Source: Promethearchaeota archaeon
GTDB taxonomy: Archaea; Asgardarchaeota; Lokiarchaeia; Sigyniarchaeales; SOKP01
Assembly: GCA_008080735.1 (NCBI GenBank)
Contig: SHMW01000032.1
Location: forward strand, 1 to 39,962
DNA length: 39,962 bases
Reading direction: 5' to 3'
Shown piece after piece: positions 8,882-17,109 of the stretch. The notes under the pieces are model-generated. The model was not told where the DNA came from and searched no databases. It saw nothing but the letters and a program-made list of their open reading frames with translations. The translations under genes and the position numbers were made by a program. Positions within the stretch are counted from its first letter, which is position 1. Each line of letters starts with the position of its first letter.

Positions 8882-8989
8882 CTGTTATTAGGTCAACTTA
8901 CTTAGTAAAAATTAATTCAGTTATTTATACTGTATTCTTATACCAGTGAATAATAAATTAATTAAACATAAACTTTTCATAGCAAGTTT

Positions 8990-9566
8990 TCAGCGAATTT
9001 CAGAATAACTTTTAATTGAATGGGCTGCCTCTAAAAAATTTCGGGCTGTAATCGTGGGTTCTATCTCTTTTTCTTCTAATTCTTTTCCGTGCTTCTCTCC
9101 ATGACCCGTGAATAAGTAAACCGTTTTGAGTCCCGCATTAATTCCAAACTGGACATCAGAGGGATGGTCCCCAATCATCCATGAGTTATTCAAGTCTAAT
9201 TCATATTCTGAAAGGATCTCTTCCATGAATTGCGTGTTTGGTTTACGGCAATTACAGTCTACATCTGGATGATGGGGGCAGAAGAAAACAGCCTCCACAT
9301 TAATATGATGCAATTCTAATTCAGCAAGTAGACGGTTTGTAAAATTCCAGAAGTCTTTCTCTTCATAATATCCCCGTCCAATACCGGATTGGTTACTCAC
9401 GATAAAGAAGATATATTCCTCTCTTAGTAACTTTAGCCCTTCAATTACTCCAGACAGAAGTGCGAAATCCTCTACTTTATGGACATATCCGGGATCTACA
9501 TTTAATGTGCCATCCCTATCAAGAATGACTGCTTTTTGTCTTGATTTTATAGTCAGTTTGATTCAC
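8990..9566 (-). CDS. HAD-family heptose bisphosphate phosphatase (GmhB-like), start region frameshifted
   Basis: A HAD phosphatase of the histidinol-phosphate/D-glycero-D-manno-heptose 1,7-bisphosphate phosphatase type, used to make nucleotide-activated heptose. The nucleophile motif V-I-L-D-R-D-G-T-L-N is at about 9500-9530. S-N-Q-S-G-I-G-R-G follows, then the zinc loop CPHHPDVDCNC and the second acidic motif IGDHPSD. The frame carrying D-R-D-G-T has no ATG, GTG or TTG before it. Removing one A from the A5 run at 9533-9537 joins it to the GTG at 9566, giving MNQTDYKIKTKAVILDRDG, a normal N-terminus. Without that repair the first start in frame is an internal GTG at 9400 that loses the catalytic aspartates. 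A heptose pathway is not visible nearby. Confidence 0.75.
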
Positions 9567-9680
9567 CAAATATATTCAAATTTGTATCTAAATCCTTTAA
9601 TTTACGATCTCAAAAAGTTAGTGTTATCTAGATAAAAAAAGGAAAAAAAAGTAAAATTGTTTACGATTTCCGAAATCAAT

Positions 9681-9968
9681 TTAGTCGCCAATTAATTCTT
9701 TGACTTCTTCTGCACCATCTTCTAGCTCTTCTTTCTGCTGAGCATCCAGCTTTAATAAAAGATACTGAAACTCTCCGACATGTTCTTTCTCTTCTTTTGC
9801 GATGTCAAGTAATATCATTTTTAAGTGCTTATTATCAGTCATATCCGCCATTTGCTCGTATAGATTGATGGCATCTAGCTCTGCAAGTATTCCTTGACGC
9901 AAAATCTGTTTATCCAGATTCTCTTGTTTAATTTTACTTAAATCGATAGGAGTTTTAGCTAATGTCAT
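9681..9968 (-). CDS. Encapsulated-ferritin-like (EncFtn) iron oxidase
   Basis: A 95-residue two-helix ferritin-like protein. The residues needed for the di-iron ferroxidase centre of EncFtn sit at family spacing: E30, Y37, E60 and H63, in A-E-L-D-A-I-N-L-Y-E-Q-M and E-E-K-E-H-V-G-E-F. The same motifs occur in the ferritin-like part fused to the Pyrococcus encapsulin. EncFtn proteins oxidise Fe(II) and usually deliver it into an encapsulin shell. Here the protein stands alone, with no shell gene beside it and no obvious cargo-targeting peptide after the final VKELIGD. The ATG at 9968 is preferred because GGTGA lies seven bases upstream; an in-frame GTG at 9980 overlaps that site. Confidence 0.82.
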   Translation of the reverse strand: MTLAKTPIDLSKIKQENLDKQILRQGILAELDAINLYEQMADMTDNKHLKMILLDIAKEEKEHVGEFQYLLLKLDAQQKEELEDGAEEVKELIGD

Positions 9969-10239
9969 ATAATTCACCAATAATTCTTATTGACTTACGT
10001 TTAAGATTAAGGTGTTTTCCTTAAAAAATTATACCTTAAAAACTAAAGATTTAATTCAATACAATTAGTTTGAATCATACAAAATTTGAGATTTACATTC
10101 TCTAGCTAAGACTTATATTTTAATTAGCAAAACAACACTAATTTAATTCTATAAGCAAAATTCCGTAAAAAATTATAGAGCGCTTCATTAAAAATTAAAT
10201 AGATTCGAGTAGAGTTACTTAATATAAACCGACAAGAAA

Positions 10240-11481
10240 ATGATAGATATGACAAACCAGATAAAAATACCTTGGGCCGCATGGCGGGATCCCGAGTTTC
10301 TTGAACTTACTTTTCCTGATTCATGGGAAATAAAAGCATGTAGGATGAATAAGTGGGATGGTCCCGTTTTAAATAAGAATCAACTTAAAGAAGGAATTCT
10401 TAATCCCGTCGGAACTCCAAGATTATCAGAATTAGCTAAAGATAAAGAGGATGCTGTGATTGTGGTTGACGATATGACAAGAACAACTCCCGTATCACTC
10501 TTAATGCCCTATATCCTAGAAGAGCTTTCAAAAGGGGGTTTATCAAAAAACCAAATAACCATTCTGCTAGCTTTAGGAGCTCATAAACCCATGATGAAGC
10601 AAGATCAAATCCTAAAATTGGGTAAAGATGTGGTTGATACAATGTGTATTGAAAACCACCATCCTTATGAGAATTTAACAAACTTCGGAGAATCCAGTAT
10701 TGGAACTCCCATTGATGTGAATACCACGTATTGCAATGCTGATTTGAAGATCTCTGTTGGTGGTGTTATCCCTCATCCCTTAGCAGGTTTTGGCGGAGGT
10801 GCAAAAATTGTCCTACCTGGAGTATGCGGAATCCGTACGTTAGAAGCAAATCATTCTGCAGCAATGAGGGGTATTGGGGCAGGTATAGGAAGAATGACAG
10901 GGGTTCGGGAGGATATCGAAGAAATAGCAGATAAAGTAGGATTAGATTTTTCCATCAATCTCATCTTAACAGAGAAGGGGGAGATTTCGGGAATCACGGC
11001 GGGTCATTTTAGAGATTCACACAGAAAAGCAATGGAAATGGCGACTGAAGCTTATAGCACCGAAGTCACATTGGATAACGATATATGTTTTTTTAATCTC
11101 TTTCCCGAAGACTCGGAATTAAATCAATCGGTTAAAGGCTTCAATGGATTAATGACTGCTCCTAATAAAATGCTTAAACGACGAGGGCATATTGTACTTA
11201 TGTCATCGTCATATGAAGGAAAAGGATATCATAGCCTCATAGCAGAAACTGGCGCAAAACTTTACAATAATTTAGGTGACAGTGTAGTATGGAAAGCATT
11301 TGTGAAGAAGCGAAAGGTACTCTTCTTTTCTCCTAATATCTCAGAGCCTGATTTGTATCATTTCTTCCCGAAAAATGTGAAGTTATTCAACAGCTGGGAG
11401 AGGCTCATAAATGAATTGGATTCTGCCTATGAAGAGCCACCGAAAGCCGCAGTTTTTCCATGTAGCATCCAATTATCCTAA
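10240..11481 (+). CDS. LarA-family (nickel-pincer racemase/epimerase-like) protein
   Basis: A 413-residue protein of the LarA/DUF2088 family. Its founder is lactate racemase, which uses a nickel-pincer nucleotide. Conserved blocks are VVDDMTRTTP (residues 75-84), ALGAHKPM with H115, the ENHHPYENL segment, GTPIDVN, and the P-H-P-L-A-G-F-G-G-G-A-K block in which the lysine aligns with the cofactor-anchoring lysine of LarA. The family acts on many alpha-hydroxy acids, so lactate is only one possible substrate. No larB, larC or larE cofactor genes are near, so they would have to lie elsewhere. There is a T-run after the stop and the gene seems to be monocistronic. Confidence 0.85.
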   Translation: MIDMTNQIKIPWAAWRDPEFLELTFPDSWEIKACRMNKWDGPVLNKNQLKEGILNPVGTPRLSELAKDKEDAVIVVDDMTRTTPVSLLMPYILEELSKGGLSKNQITILLALGAHKPMMKQDQILKLGKDVVDTMCIENHHPYENLTNFGESSIGTPIDVNTTYCNADLKISVGGVIPHPLAGFGGGAKIVLPGVCGIRTLEANHSAAMRGIGAGIGRMTGVREDIEEIADKVGLDFSINLILTEKGEISGITAGHFRDSHRKAMEMATEAYSTEVTLDNDICFFNLFPEDSELNQSVKGFNGLMTAPNKMLKRRGHIVLMSSSYEGKGYHSLIAETGAKLYNNLGDSVVWKAFVKKRKVLFFSPNISEPDLYHFFPKNVKLFNSWERLINELDSAYEEPPKAAVFPCSIQLS

Positions 11482-11505
11482 TTTTTTTATTCATTGTATT
11501 TTTAT
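11482..11505 (+). terminator. Oligo-T terminator after the LarA-like gene
   Basis: T-rich tracts (T7 followed by further T4-T5 groups) begin one base after the stop codon, as expected for archaeal termination. Confidence 0.45.
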
Positions 11506-11662
11506 TAGTCATCGATTTTGAAATCCGGTTTTATGGGTATTCATCGCCTCCCCTTAATAAATTATTAAAATTACTTTTTTATACCATTCTGACTCTTATT
11601 GAAATATCGAACTTCAATATTTCGAGATTTAATACATAATAATATAGTAGGTGTTTAAAAAT

Positions 11663-12040
11663 ATGGTAGATTATAATGAATTTTACCAAGAGGCCGACTG
11701 GAAAAAGGAAAAACATGTTCCCGTGATAGATATGGCTAAGCAAGGTGATGTGGTTACAATAAGGCTCCATGTAGGAGAAGAAATTGGCCATCCCAACACC
11801 ACGGAACATCATATAAGATGGATAAAAGCGCTCTTTTTACCAGATGGTGAAAAATATCCTTATGAGATAGGAAAGTGCGAGTTTAATGCTCACGGCGAAT
11901 CAGTAGAAGGACCCGATACATCCACCGTCTATTGTGACCCAGAAGCCACTCTTCGATTTAAAACGGAAAAACCAGGCACAATCATCGCATTTTCTTACTG
12001 TAATATCCATGGCTTATGGAGAAATGAAGAAAAATTGTGA
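11663..12040 (+). CDS. Superoxide reductase (neelaredoxin, one-iron type)
   Basis: A 125-residue enzyme that reduces superoxide to hydrogen peroxide at a ferrous His4-Cys centre, without making oxygen. The ligands fall at the spacing seen in Pyrococcus superoxide reductase: E16-K17-H18, H43, H49, then C113-N-I-H116. The lysine in E-K-H helps substrate binding in the family. There is no N-terminal desulforedoxin domain, so it is the short form. However, a separate desulforedoxin gene lies just downstream on the other strand. The ATG at 11663 is favoured, with a TAGGTG Shine-Dalgarno site about ten bases upstream that overlaps the in-frame GTG at 11651. Confidence 0.95.
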   Translation: MVDYNEFYQEADWKKEKHVPVIDMAKQGDVVTIRLHVGEEIGHPNTTEHHIRWIKALFLPDGEKYPYEIGKCEFNAHGESVEGPDTSTVYCDPEATLRFKTEKPGTIIAFSYCNIHGLWRNEEKL

Positions 12041-12164
12041 TTAATACGATCTAATTTCTCTGGATTATAAAACCTTTTTTATTTTTATTTTTATAAATAT
12101 TTCTAATCCAGATAAGAAAATTAAGAAAAAAATTGAGAATCGGGATTTAGATATCTAGGAAATA

Positions 12165-12284
12165 TCACTCCTCAACTAACACCATATCTTCCCCGCAACA
12201 CACGAGCGTACCGAATCCAGATTCAATTACCTTGACTACATTTCCACATTTTTTACATTTATATACTTCTCCTACTTCTGTCAT
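12165..12284 (-). CDS. Desulforedoxin
   Basis: A 39-residue iron protein. It has the desulforedoxin pattern: C10-K-K-C13-G-N near the start and the adjacent pair C29-C30 in L-V-C-C-G-E-D-M. A strong GGTGGTGA Shine-Dalgarno site sits just before the ATG. In many anaerobes this module is fused to superoxide reductase as desulfoferrodoxin. Here it is free-standing, and its stop is about 125 bases from that of the superoxide reductase gene, tail to tail. It probably supplies electrons for superoxide reduction, which is inferred from family and proximity. Confidence 0.92.
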   Translation of the reverse strand: MTEVGEVYKCKKCGNVVKVIESGFGTLVCCGEDMVLVEE

Positions 12285-12423
12285 GATTTCACCACCAAGA
12301 AATTTTTAAATCTCGGTTATTTATCAATTAAAGCTTAGCCCAATTAAAGTCTGAGTTTTATATTTCAAAACCTTTCCTATAAAAAACGCTATTATAAAAA
12401 GAAAAAAGTAATTTAAATTAAAA

Positions 12424-12816
12424 CTAAAATCTATCCCACGCTTTATGAACTGCCTTTCCGGTCATTTCTATAACGGGTTGCATCTCATCGGCGGGCGCGA
12501 GTCCAACTTCTGGAGCAATTTTCATTATTGAAACATGAGACACAATCACTTTCCCTTCATCTTCATATACTACAAAACTACAAGGAAAAAGCAATCCTAC
12601 ATTTTTCGAGACATCTAAGGCACCTTTTGCAAATTCGGGGGCGCATGCTAAAATAATGGTATATCGAGAATAATCAACACCCAATTTTTTCTTGAAGATC
12701 TTGTCGATTTCTTTCGTTAACATATGACTAAAACCCTCCTCTTGAATTATCTTCTCTACTTTCTCGACTGCCTCATCAAAGTCCATATTCATCTCTTTTT
12801 TCAGAAAATCTACCAT
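12424..12816 (-). CDS. DUF302 family protein
   Basis: A 130-residue protein of the DUF302 family, a small alpha/beta fold of unknown biochemical role. It shows the family's features: an N-terminal helix (DEAVEKVEKIIQEEGFSHM), the strand leading to YTIILACAPEFAKGAL, and the LLFPCSFVVYEDEGKVIVS hairpin. The ATG at 12816 is preferred: GAGGTGAT lies seven bases upstream, while the alternative start four codons earlier overlaps that site. It follows the carboxymuconolactone decarboxylase-like gene by 24 bases on the same strand, so the two are co-transcribed. Both are plausible members of a redox-stress operon, which is inference. Confidence 0.85.
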   Translation of the reverse strand: MVDFLKKEMNMDFDEAVEKVEKIIQEEGFSHMLTKEIDKIFKKKLGVDYSRYTIILACAPEFAKGALDVSKNVGLLFPCSFVVYEDEGKVIVSHVSIMKIAPEVGLAPADEMQPVIEMTGKAVHKAWDRF

Positions 12817-12840
12817 AATTCTTATCACCTCTCTATTAAA

Positions 12841-13179
12841 CTATTCTGCTAATTCTTTTATCGATTTTAATACATTAGCCGTAAACATCAGGCTGGGACC
12901 GCCGCCCATCATACTAGCTACCAAACAAGCTTCCATAATTTCTTCCTTCGTGGCACCCTCTTCTAACGCGTTCTTTACATGAAGGGCAACACACCATTCG
13001 CACTGCTTACTTACAGACAAAGCGACACCTATTATCTCTTTCACTTTTTTCGATAATGCACCATCCTCTTTTGAGGCTCCCATAAACTTCTGAAAGCCCT
13101 CCATCGCGGCGGGATTTACTTTCCCAAAAGAGTTCATCGTATTTTGGATTTCTTGTAATAATTCTTTACTATTTCTCAT
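12841..13179 (-). CDS. AhpD-like (carboxymuconolactone decarboxylase family) protein
   Basis: A 112-residue all-helical protein. The AhpD-type redox motif C60-E-W-C63-x3-H67 is intact, followed by the family's LEEGATKEEIMEA helix and a Gly/Met-rich MMGGGPSLMF segment. In AhpD the two cysteines and the histidine reduce a peroxiredoxin or other disulfide partner. Here no peroxiredoxin gene is adjacent. It is the first gene of a two-gene unit with DUF302. The context (superoxide reductase, desulforedoxin, ferritin-like protein) fits a role in peroxide or thiol stress. Confidence 0.88.
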   Translation of the reverse strand: MRNSKELLQEIQNTMNSFGKVNPAAMEGFQKFMGASKEDGALSKKVKEIIGVALSVSKQCEWCVALHVKNALEEGATKEEIMEACLVASMMGGGPSLMFTANVLKSIKELAE

Positions 13180-13472
13180 ATTTTTTTCGCTCTCTTATAA
13201 AATTTTGAATTATTGTTCTAGTTGTTTGAATTTCTTTAATTCCTTTTTATTATAATCTAAAAAGATTTTACATTGGAGTATATGAAACCCTTAAGCTAAA
13301 AAAATGATATGCTTATGATTTATTAAAAAACTCTCGTAATTCATGCTATTCTCATAGATAGTAGATAAATACGATTAGAATTAATTCGCATATTTTTATT
13401 TTAAAAAAAGTAGATATTTAAGGTTCTGCGACTTATGATTCTAAATAATTTATAGAGAGCCACGAATTCAAG

Positions 13473-14636
13473 ATGAGAGAAAATACGAAAATCGCGTTTT
13501 TAGTAATTCTAATTATTTTGGGAATTGGAGGTTTATTATTTGTAATCAATTTATTCGTTCCAAGTTACGCTTACTGCGATTATGATTATGTAAATGCCTT
13601 TCCGAACCTCTCCTTCAGTCAACCCGTGGGAATTTATAGTCCGAACGATGGCTCAAATAGACTTTTTGTTCTAGAAAAAGGGGGTTCCATTCAAATTATC
13701 GATAATAATGAATCAGCAACATCAAAGCATCTCTTTCTTGATATCAGAGATCAAGTAAGCGATGATGGAGAACGAGGATTATTGGGATTAGCATTTCATC
13801 CGAATTTTACCAATAATAATTTTACATATATATATTACACAAACAATACGGGAGATTCCATCATTTCTCGATTCTCTTTAGAAGATGAAAATACTGCTAA
13901 TGAATCTAGTGAATATATAATCTTGAGGGTTGAGCAACCCGCCAGCAATCATAATGGTGGACAGATAGCCTTCGGACCCGATGGATACCTTTATATCGCG
14001 CTCGGTGATGGGGGCGGAGGTGGCGATACCTATGGGAATGCTCAAAATAGAGAGACTCTCTTAGGGTCAATATTACGGATAGACATCGATTCGGGCGATC
14101 CATATGCAATTCCTGGCGATAACCCATTTTTTGGAAATGATCAGGGATATAAAGAAGAAATCTATGCATATGGATTGAGAAATCCGTGGAGATTTAGTTT
14201 TGATAACGAGACAGAGTTATTATGGGCTGCAGACGTTGGACAAAACGCTTGGGAGGAGATAAATATAATCGATAATGGGGGAAACTATGGCTGGCCAATT
14301 CTCGAAGGGACACATTGCTATGAATCCCTGAGCTGCAATAAGAGTCAGTACGACGCTCCTATCTACGAATATTCACATAGTTTTGGACAATCTATTACAG
14401 GGGGATACGTGTATCGCGGAAACCAATTACCATGCTTAAACGGAAAATATATTTATGGGGATTTTATAAACGGGAAAATATGGGCACTCGATTACACCCA
14501 AGGGACTAATGTTCAAAACGAGATTGTGAAAGATTTACCCTATAAAATCACTTCATTTGGCGAAGATTCGAACAAGGAGCTGTTAATATGCACAATCGAA
14601 GGCAATATCTATAAACTAGTGAGAATGATTAAATAA
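13473..14636 (+). CDS. Membrane-anchored or secreted PQQ-type sugar dehydrogenase
   Basis: A 387-residue six-bladed beta-propeller of the glucose/sorbosone dehydrogenase (soluble GDH, HHIP-like) family. An N-terminal hydrophobic segment (residues 7-29) would export it, and C35 follows shortly after, which could mark a lipid-modified or disulfide-bonded site. Family motifs are F-S-Q-P-V-G-I, R-G-L-L-G-L-A-F-H-P, the catalytic-type H160 in S-N-H-N-G-G-Q-I-A-F-G-P-D-G, the calcium-loop region ALGDGGGGGD and GLRNPWRFSFD. Many homologues oxidise aldose sugars with PQQ. No PQQ synthesis genes are here and an obligate anaerobe may use it differently, so the activity is tentative. It has its own promoter region of about 290 bases shared with the divergent AhpD-like gene. 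Confidence 0.88.
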   Translation: MRENTKIAFLVILIILGIGGLLFVINLFVPSYAYCDYDYVNAFPNLSFSQPVGIYSPNDGSNRLFVLEKGGSIQIIDNNESATSKHLFLDIRDQVSDDGERGLLGLAFHPNFTNNNFTYIYYTNNTGDSIISRFSLEDENTANESSEYIILRVEQPASNHNGGQIAFGPDGYLYIALGDGGGGGDTYGNAQNRETLLGSILRIDIDSGDPYAIPGDNPFFGNDQGYKEEIYAYGLRNPWRFSFDNETELLWAADVGQNAWEEINIIDNGGNYGWPILEGTHCYESLSCNKSQYDAPIYEYSHSFGQSITGGYVYRGNQLPCLNGKYIYGDFINGKIWALDYTQGTNVQNEIVKDLPYKITSFGEDSNKELLICTIEGNIYKLVRMIK

Positions 14637-14707
14637 TGCTCCTAAATATGCTTTTTTTAATATAAAAATAATCTACAAAAATAAAATAAATAGCTAAAAA
14701 AAAAAAT

Positions 14708-15496
14708 TTATAGTAAAATTACGGCATCAACAAAGAGTTCGTAGTTTTCGTCTTCATCAAGGTCGTGGATTATTACTTTTTCAACATCATTTGTTCCTTG
14801 AATCTCTATAAGTTTAGATTCTCTCAAGATTTTTACATCCGAGAATTTTAATCGTTTTCTTAGCTGTTCTGCCCCAGGTATTCCATCTTTATTGGTAACT
14901 AATATTACTCTTCCGGTAAAATCTGTCAATTCTATAGACAATTCCAACGATTTTTCTCCCGTATCTACAATTAATGTCCGTTTGTCTCTTAAATCCTCCA
15001 AATTTGGAATATTTTTGTACACGCCTTTATCCAAAAATTCTTCCATACCGAGTATTATGTCTATATCTATCGGTTTGCAAGATCCTTGCACTTCTACTTC
15101 TGGTTCGGTGCCTTCTCTATAATTATCAATAGCGGCTTTTAATGCATCCGCTGCTAAATTCGAGCAATGCATCTTTATCGGCGGAAGACCGTCCAACTCG
15201 TCTGCTACATCATCTCTTGTAATTTTATAGGCTTCATCAAGCGTCATACCCATTGCCATTTCGGTGACCATTGAAGAGGTAGCGACAGCAGAGCCACAGC
15301 CAAACGTTCTGAACTTTATATCTTCGATAATTTCTTGTTGATCTTCATTTTCGCTTACGTTAATAAAAATTTCCATCAAATCTCCACAAACGGGATTTCC
15401 CACTTTGCCGTATCCATCAGGATTTTCGATTACCCCCACGTTACGTGGATTTCTAAAATGATCCATCACCTTTTTGGTATACTGCGTAGATTTCAT
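14708..15496 (-). CDS. IscU/NifU-type Fe-S scaffold with an extra C-terminal domain
   Basis: A 262-residue protein. Residues 1 to about 128 are a standard NifU_N/IscU scaffold with its three cluster cysteines C37 (GNPVCGD, with D39), C67 (FGCGSA) and C111 (MHCSNLA). The Leu-Pro-Pro-Ile-Lys segment (104-108) is the site bound by HscA in bacteria. Residues 140-262 are extra. Their last 70 residues (TGRVILVTNKDG ... LFVDAVILL) resemble one strand-helix half of a thioredoxin-reductase NAD domain, but without a nucleotide-binding Gly motif. An additional C140 starts this tail. The gene begins one base after the stop of the IscS-like gene, with GAGGTG inside that gene's end, so the two are translated together. 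Confidence 0.9.
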   Translation of the reverse strand: MKSTQYTKKVMDHFRNPRNVGVIENPDGYGKVGNPVCGDLMEIFINVSENEDQQEIIEDIKFRTFGCGSAVATSSMVTEMAMGMTLDEAYKITRDDVADELDGLPPIKMHCSNLAADALKAAIDNYREGTEPEVEVQGSCKPIDIDIILGMEEFLDKGVYKNIPNLEDLRDKRTLIVDTGEKSLELSIELTDFTGRVILVTNKDGIPGAEQLRKRLKFSDVKILRESKLIEIQGTNDVEKVIIHDLDEDENYELFVDAVILL

Positions 15497-15497
15497 T

Positions 15498-16694
15498 TTA
15501 GTTTTTCACCTCTCTATATTGTTTTAATAATTCTCTAGGAGTCAGAGGAGATAATCTCCTTAGCCTGTGGACGACTTGAGGCAATATTTTAATCAATTGC
15601 TCGATCTCCTCTTCTTGCGTAAATCTTCCCAAGGTTAAAAGTAAACTCCCGTGTGCCTCTTCATGGAGTAGTCCGCATGAAATGAGAGTGTGGGAAGGTT
15701 CTAATGTTTTTGAGGTACAGGCTGAACCCGTAGCAGCAGCGATATTTTGCTCTTTCAGATCCAAGATCAATGATTCTCCTTCGATATAATCAAATCGAAA
15801 ATGAGCATTATGAGCTAATCTTTTGGTTGGATGACCATTAAGATATGATTTTGGAATCGTTTCCAATATTTTTTTTATTAAGATATCTCTGTAATTTGAT
15901 AATCGTTTTGTCTCAGATTCCATTTCTCTCTTCATAATTTCTGCGGCTTTTGCAAATCCAACGATTCCGTGTAAATTATGCGAACCAGACCGCATCCCAA
16001 ATTCTTGCCCTCCTCCGATGAGTATGGGATTAATTCGCAAGCCTTTTCTAAGATAGAGCGCTGCCACCCCTTTTGGTCCATAAATATCGTTTGAGGAAAA
16101 TGTAATTAAGTCGATGGGAACCTGATTAACATCAATCGGCAACACAGATTCGCTCGCAACCGCATCAGTATGAAATAATACACCTTTATCTCTCGCAATT
16201 GCACTGATCTCCTCAAATGGTTGAATTGATCCAATTTCGTTGCTCGCGGTCGAAATAGAGATAAGGATCGTCTCATCGTTAATTAGGTTTTGTAGTTTTT
16301 CAAGCCGAACAATCCCGTATTGATCGACTGGGACTTTACTTACTTGAAAACCTTCTCGCTCAAGATATTTGACAATATTCCTTATCGAGATATGCTCAAT
16401 TTCAGAAATAATAATATGATTACCCTTGTTTTTATATCTCATCGCAGTGCCTATAAGTGCCAAGTTATTGGATTCTGTCGCATTCGATGTGAAGATTATT
16501 TTTGAATCCTCTGAAGCATTAATGAAATCTTTAATCATGCTCCGAGCAGTTTCAAGCGTATCCGTAGCCTCATCACCGATATTATGCAGAGATGCGGGGT
16601 TTCCGAACTTATCTGTGAAATAAGGCATCATCTCCTCCACAACCCTGGGATCGACTGGCTTTGCGGATTGGTAATCTAAATAAATATTTTCCAT
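15498..16694 (-). CDS. IscS/NifS-like protein lacking the PLP-binding lysine
   Basis: A 398-residue fold-type I aminotransferase-family protein most like group I cysteine desulfurases. The persulfide cysteine C326 is present (GSACTSKTLEPSH), as is the PLP-stacking histidine H101 (SEIEH). However, the S-x-H-K block that holds the PLP lysine reads F-S200-S-N202-D203-I-Y-G-P-K-G, so Lys is replaced by Asp. The usual cofactor-contacting Gln in the preceding H-T-D-A-V-A segment is Ala180. Archaeoglobus fulgidus IscS is known to have Asp at this site and little or no desulfurase activity, giving a cysteine ligand to the IscU cluster instead. A similar role is inferred. The ATG at 16694 has GAGGTG six bases upstream; a GTG three codons earlier overlaps it. 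Confidence 0.92.
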   Translation of the reverse strand: MENIYLDYQSAKPVDPRVVEEMMPYFTDKFGNPASLHNIGDEATDTLETARSMIKDFINASEDSKIIFTSNATESNNLALIGTAMRYKNKGNHIIISEIEHISIRNIVKYLEREGFQVSKVPVDQYGIVRLEKLQNLINDETILISISTASNEIGSIQPFEEISAIARDKGVLFHTDAVASESVLPIDVNQVPIDLITFSSNDIYGPKGVAALYLRKGLRINPILIGGGQEFGMRSGSHNLHGIVGFAKAAEIMKREMESETKRLSNYRDILIKKILETIPKSYLNGHPTKRLAHNAHFRFDYIEGESLILDLKEQNIAAATGSACTSKTLEPSHTLISCGLLHEEAHGSLLLTLGRFTQEEEIEQLIKILPQVVHRLRRLSPLTPRELLKQYREVKN

Positions 16695-16736
16695 TTTATA
16701 CACCTCGAATTTTTATTTTTGATTTGTAGTGGTGTG

Positions 16737-17096
16737 TTAGAACCACATCGTTCCATCGGCTTCTAACACTAAATCATTGAGCGTTGCAGCACCCACGATC
16801 TTCACACCGGCAATCAAATCTACACTTTCCCAACCCAGCATTCGTTTAGATGCCTCACAAACCAATATCTCCACCCCTGATTCTAAGGTCTTATCTATCA
16901 TCTCTCTAACACTTGGGAAATTCCCCAATTTAATCTTTTCTGCCGCTCCAGGGCGTAATATTTTTAACCCCGTTCCCAAATAATATACTTTTGCGTTAAT
17001 ATCCATGGCTTTAGCAGTTTGAGCTAATACTAATGGGGAATATTGCTTTTCTGGGGCATCTGTCGTTTGTACATACAATAATTCTTTCTTTTCCAT
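16737..17096 (-). CDS. DsrE/DsrF-like sulfur-relay protein
   Basis: A 119-residue protein of the DsrE-like fold. It starts K-K-E-L-L-Y-V-Q-T-T-D-A-P, with the usual first strand. A central strand reads AKVYYLGTGLKILRPG, and the conserved cysteine region is V-E-I-L-V-C-E-A-S-K-R-M-L-G. Such proteins pass persulfide sulfur to or from TusA. The ATG at 17096 has an ideal AAGGAGG site six to seven bases upstream; the longer frame before it has no such signal. It sits between a TusA gene (13-base gap) and the IscS-like gene (42 bases), in one operon. Confidence 0.88.
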   Translation of the reverse strand: MEKKELLYVQTTDAPEKQYSPLVLAQTAKAMDINAKVYYLGTGLKILRPGAAEKIKLGNFPSVREMIDKTLESGVEILVCEASKRMLGWESVDLIAGVKIVGAATLNDLVLEADGTMWF

Positions 17097-17109
17097 TTTT
17101 TTAACCTCC

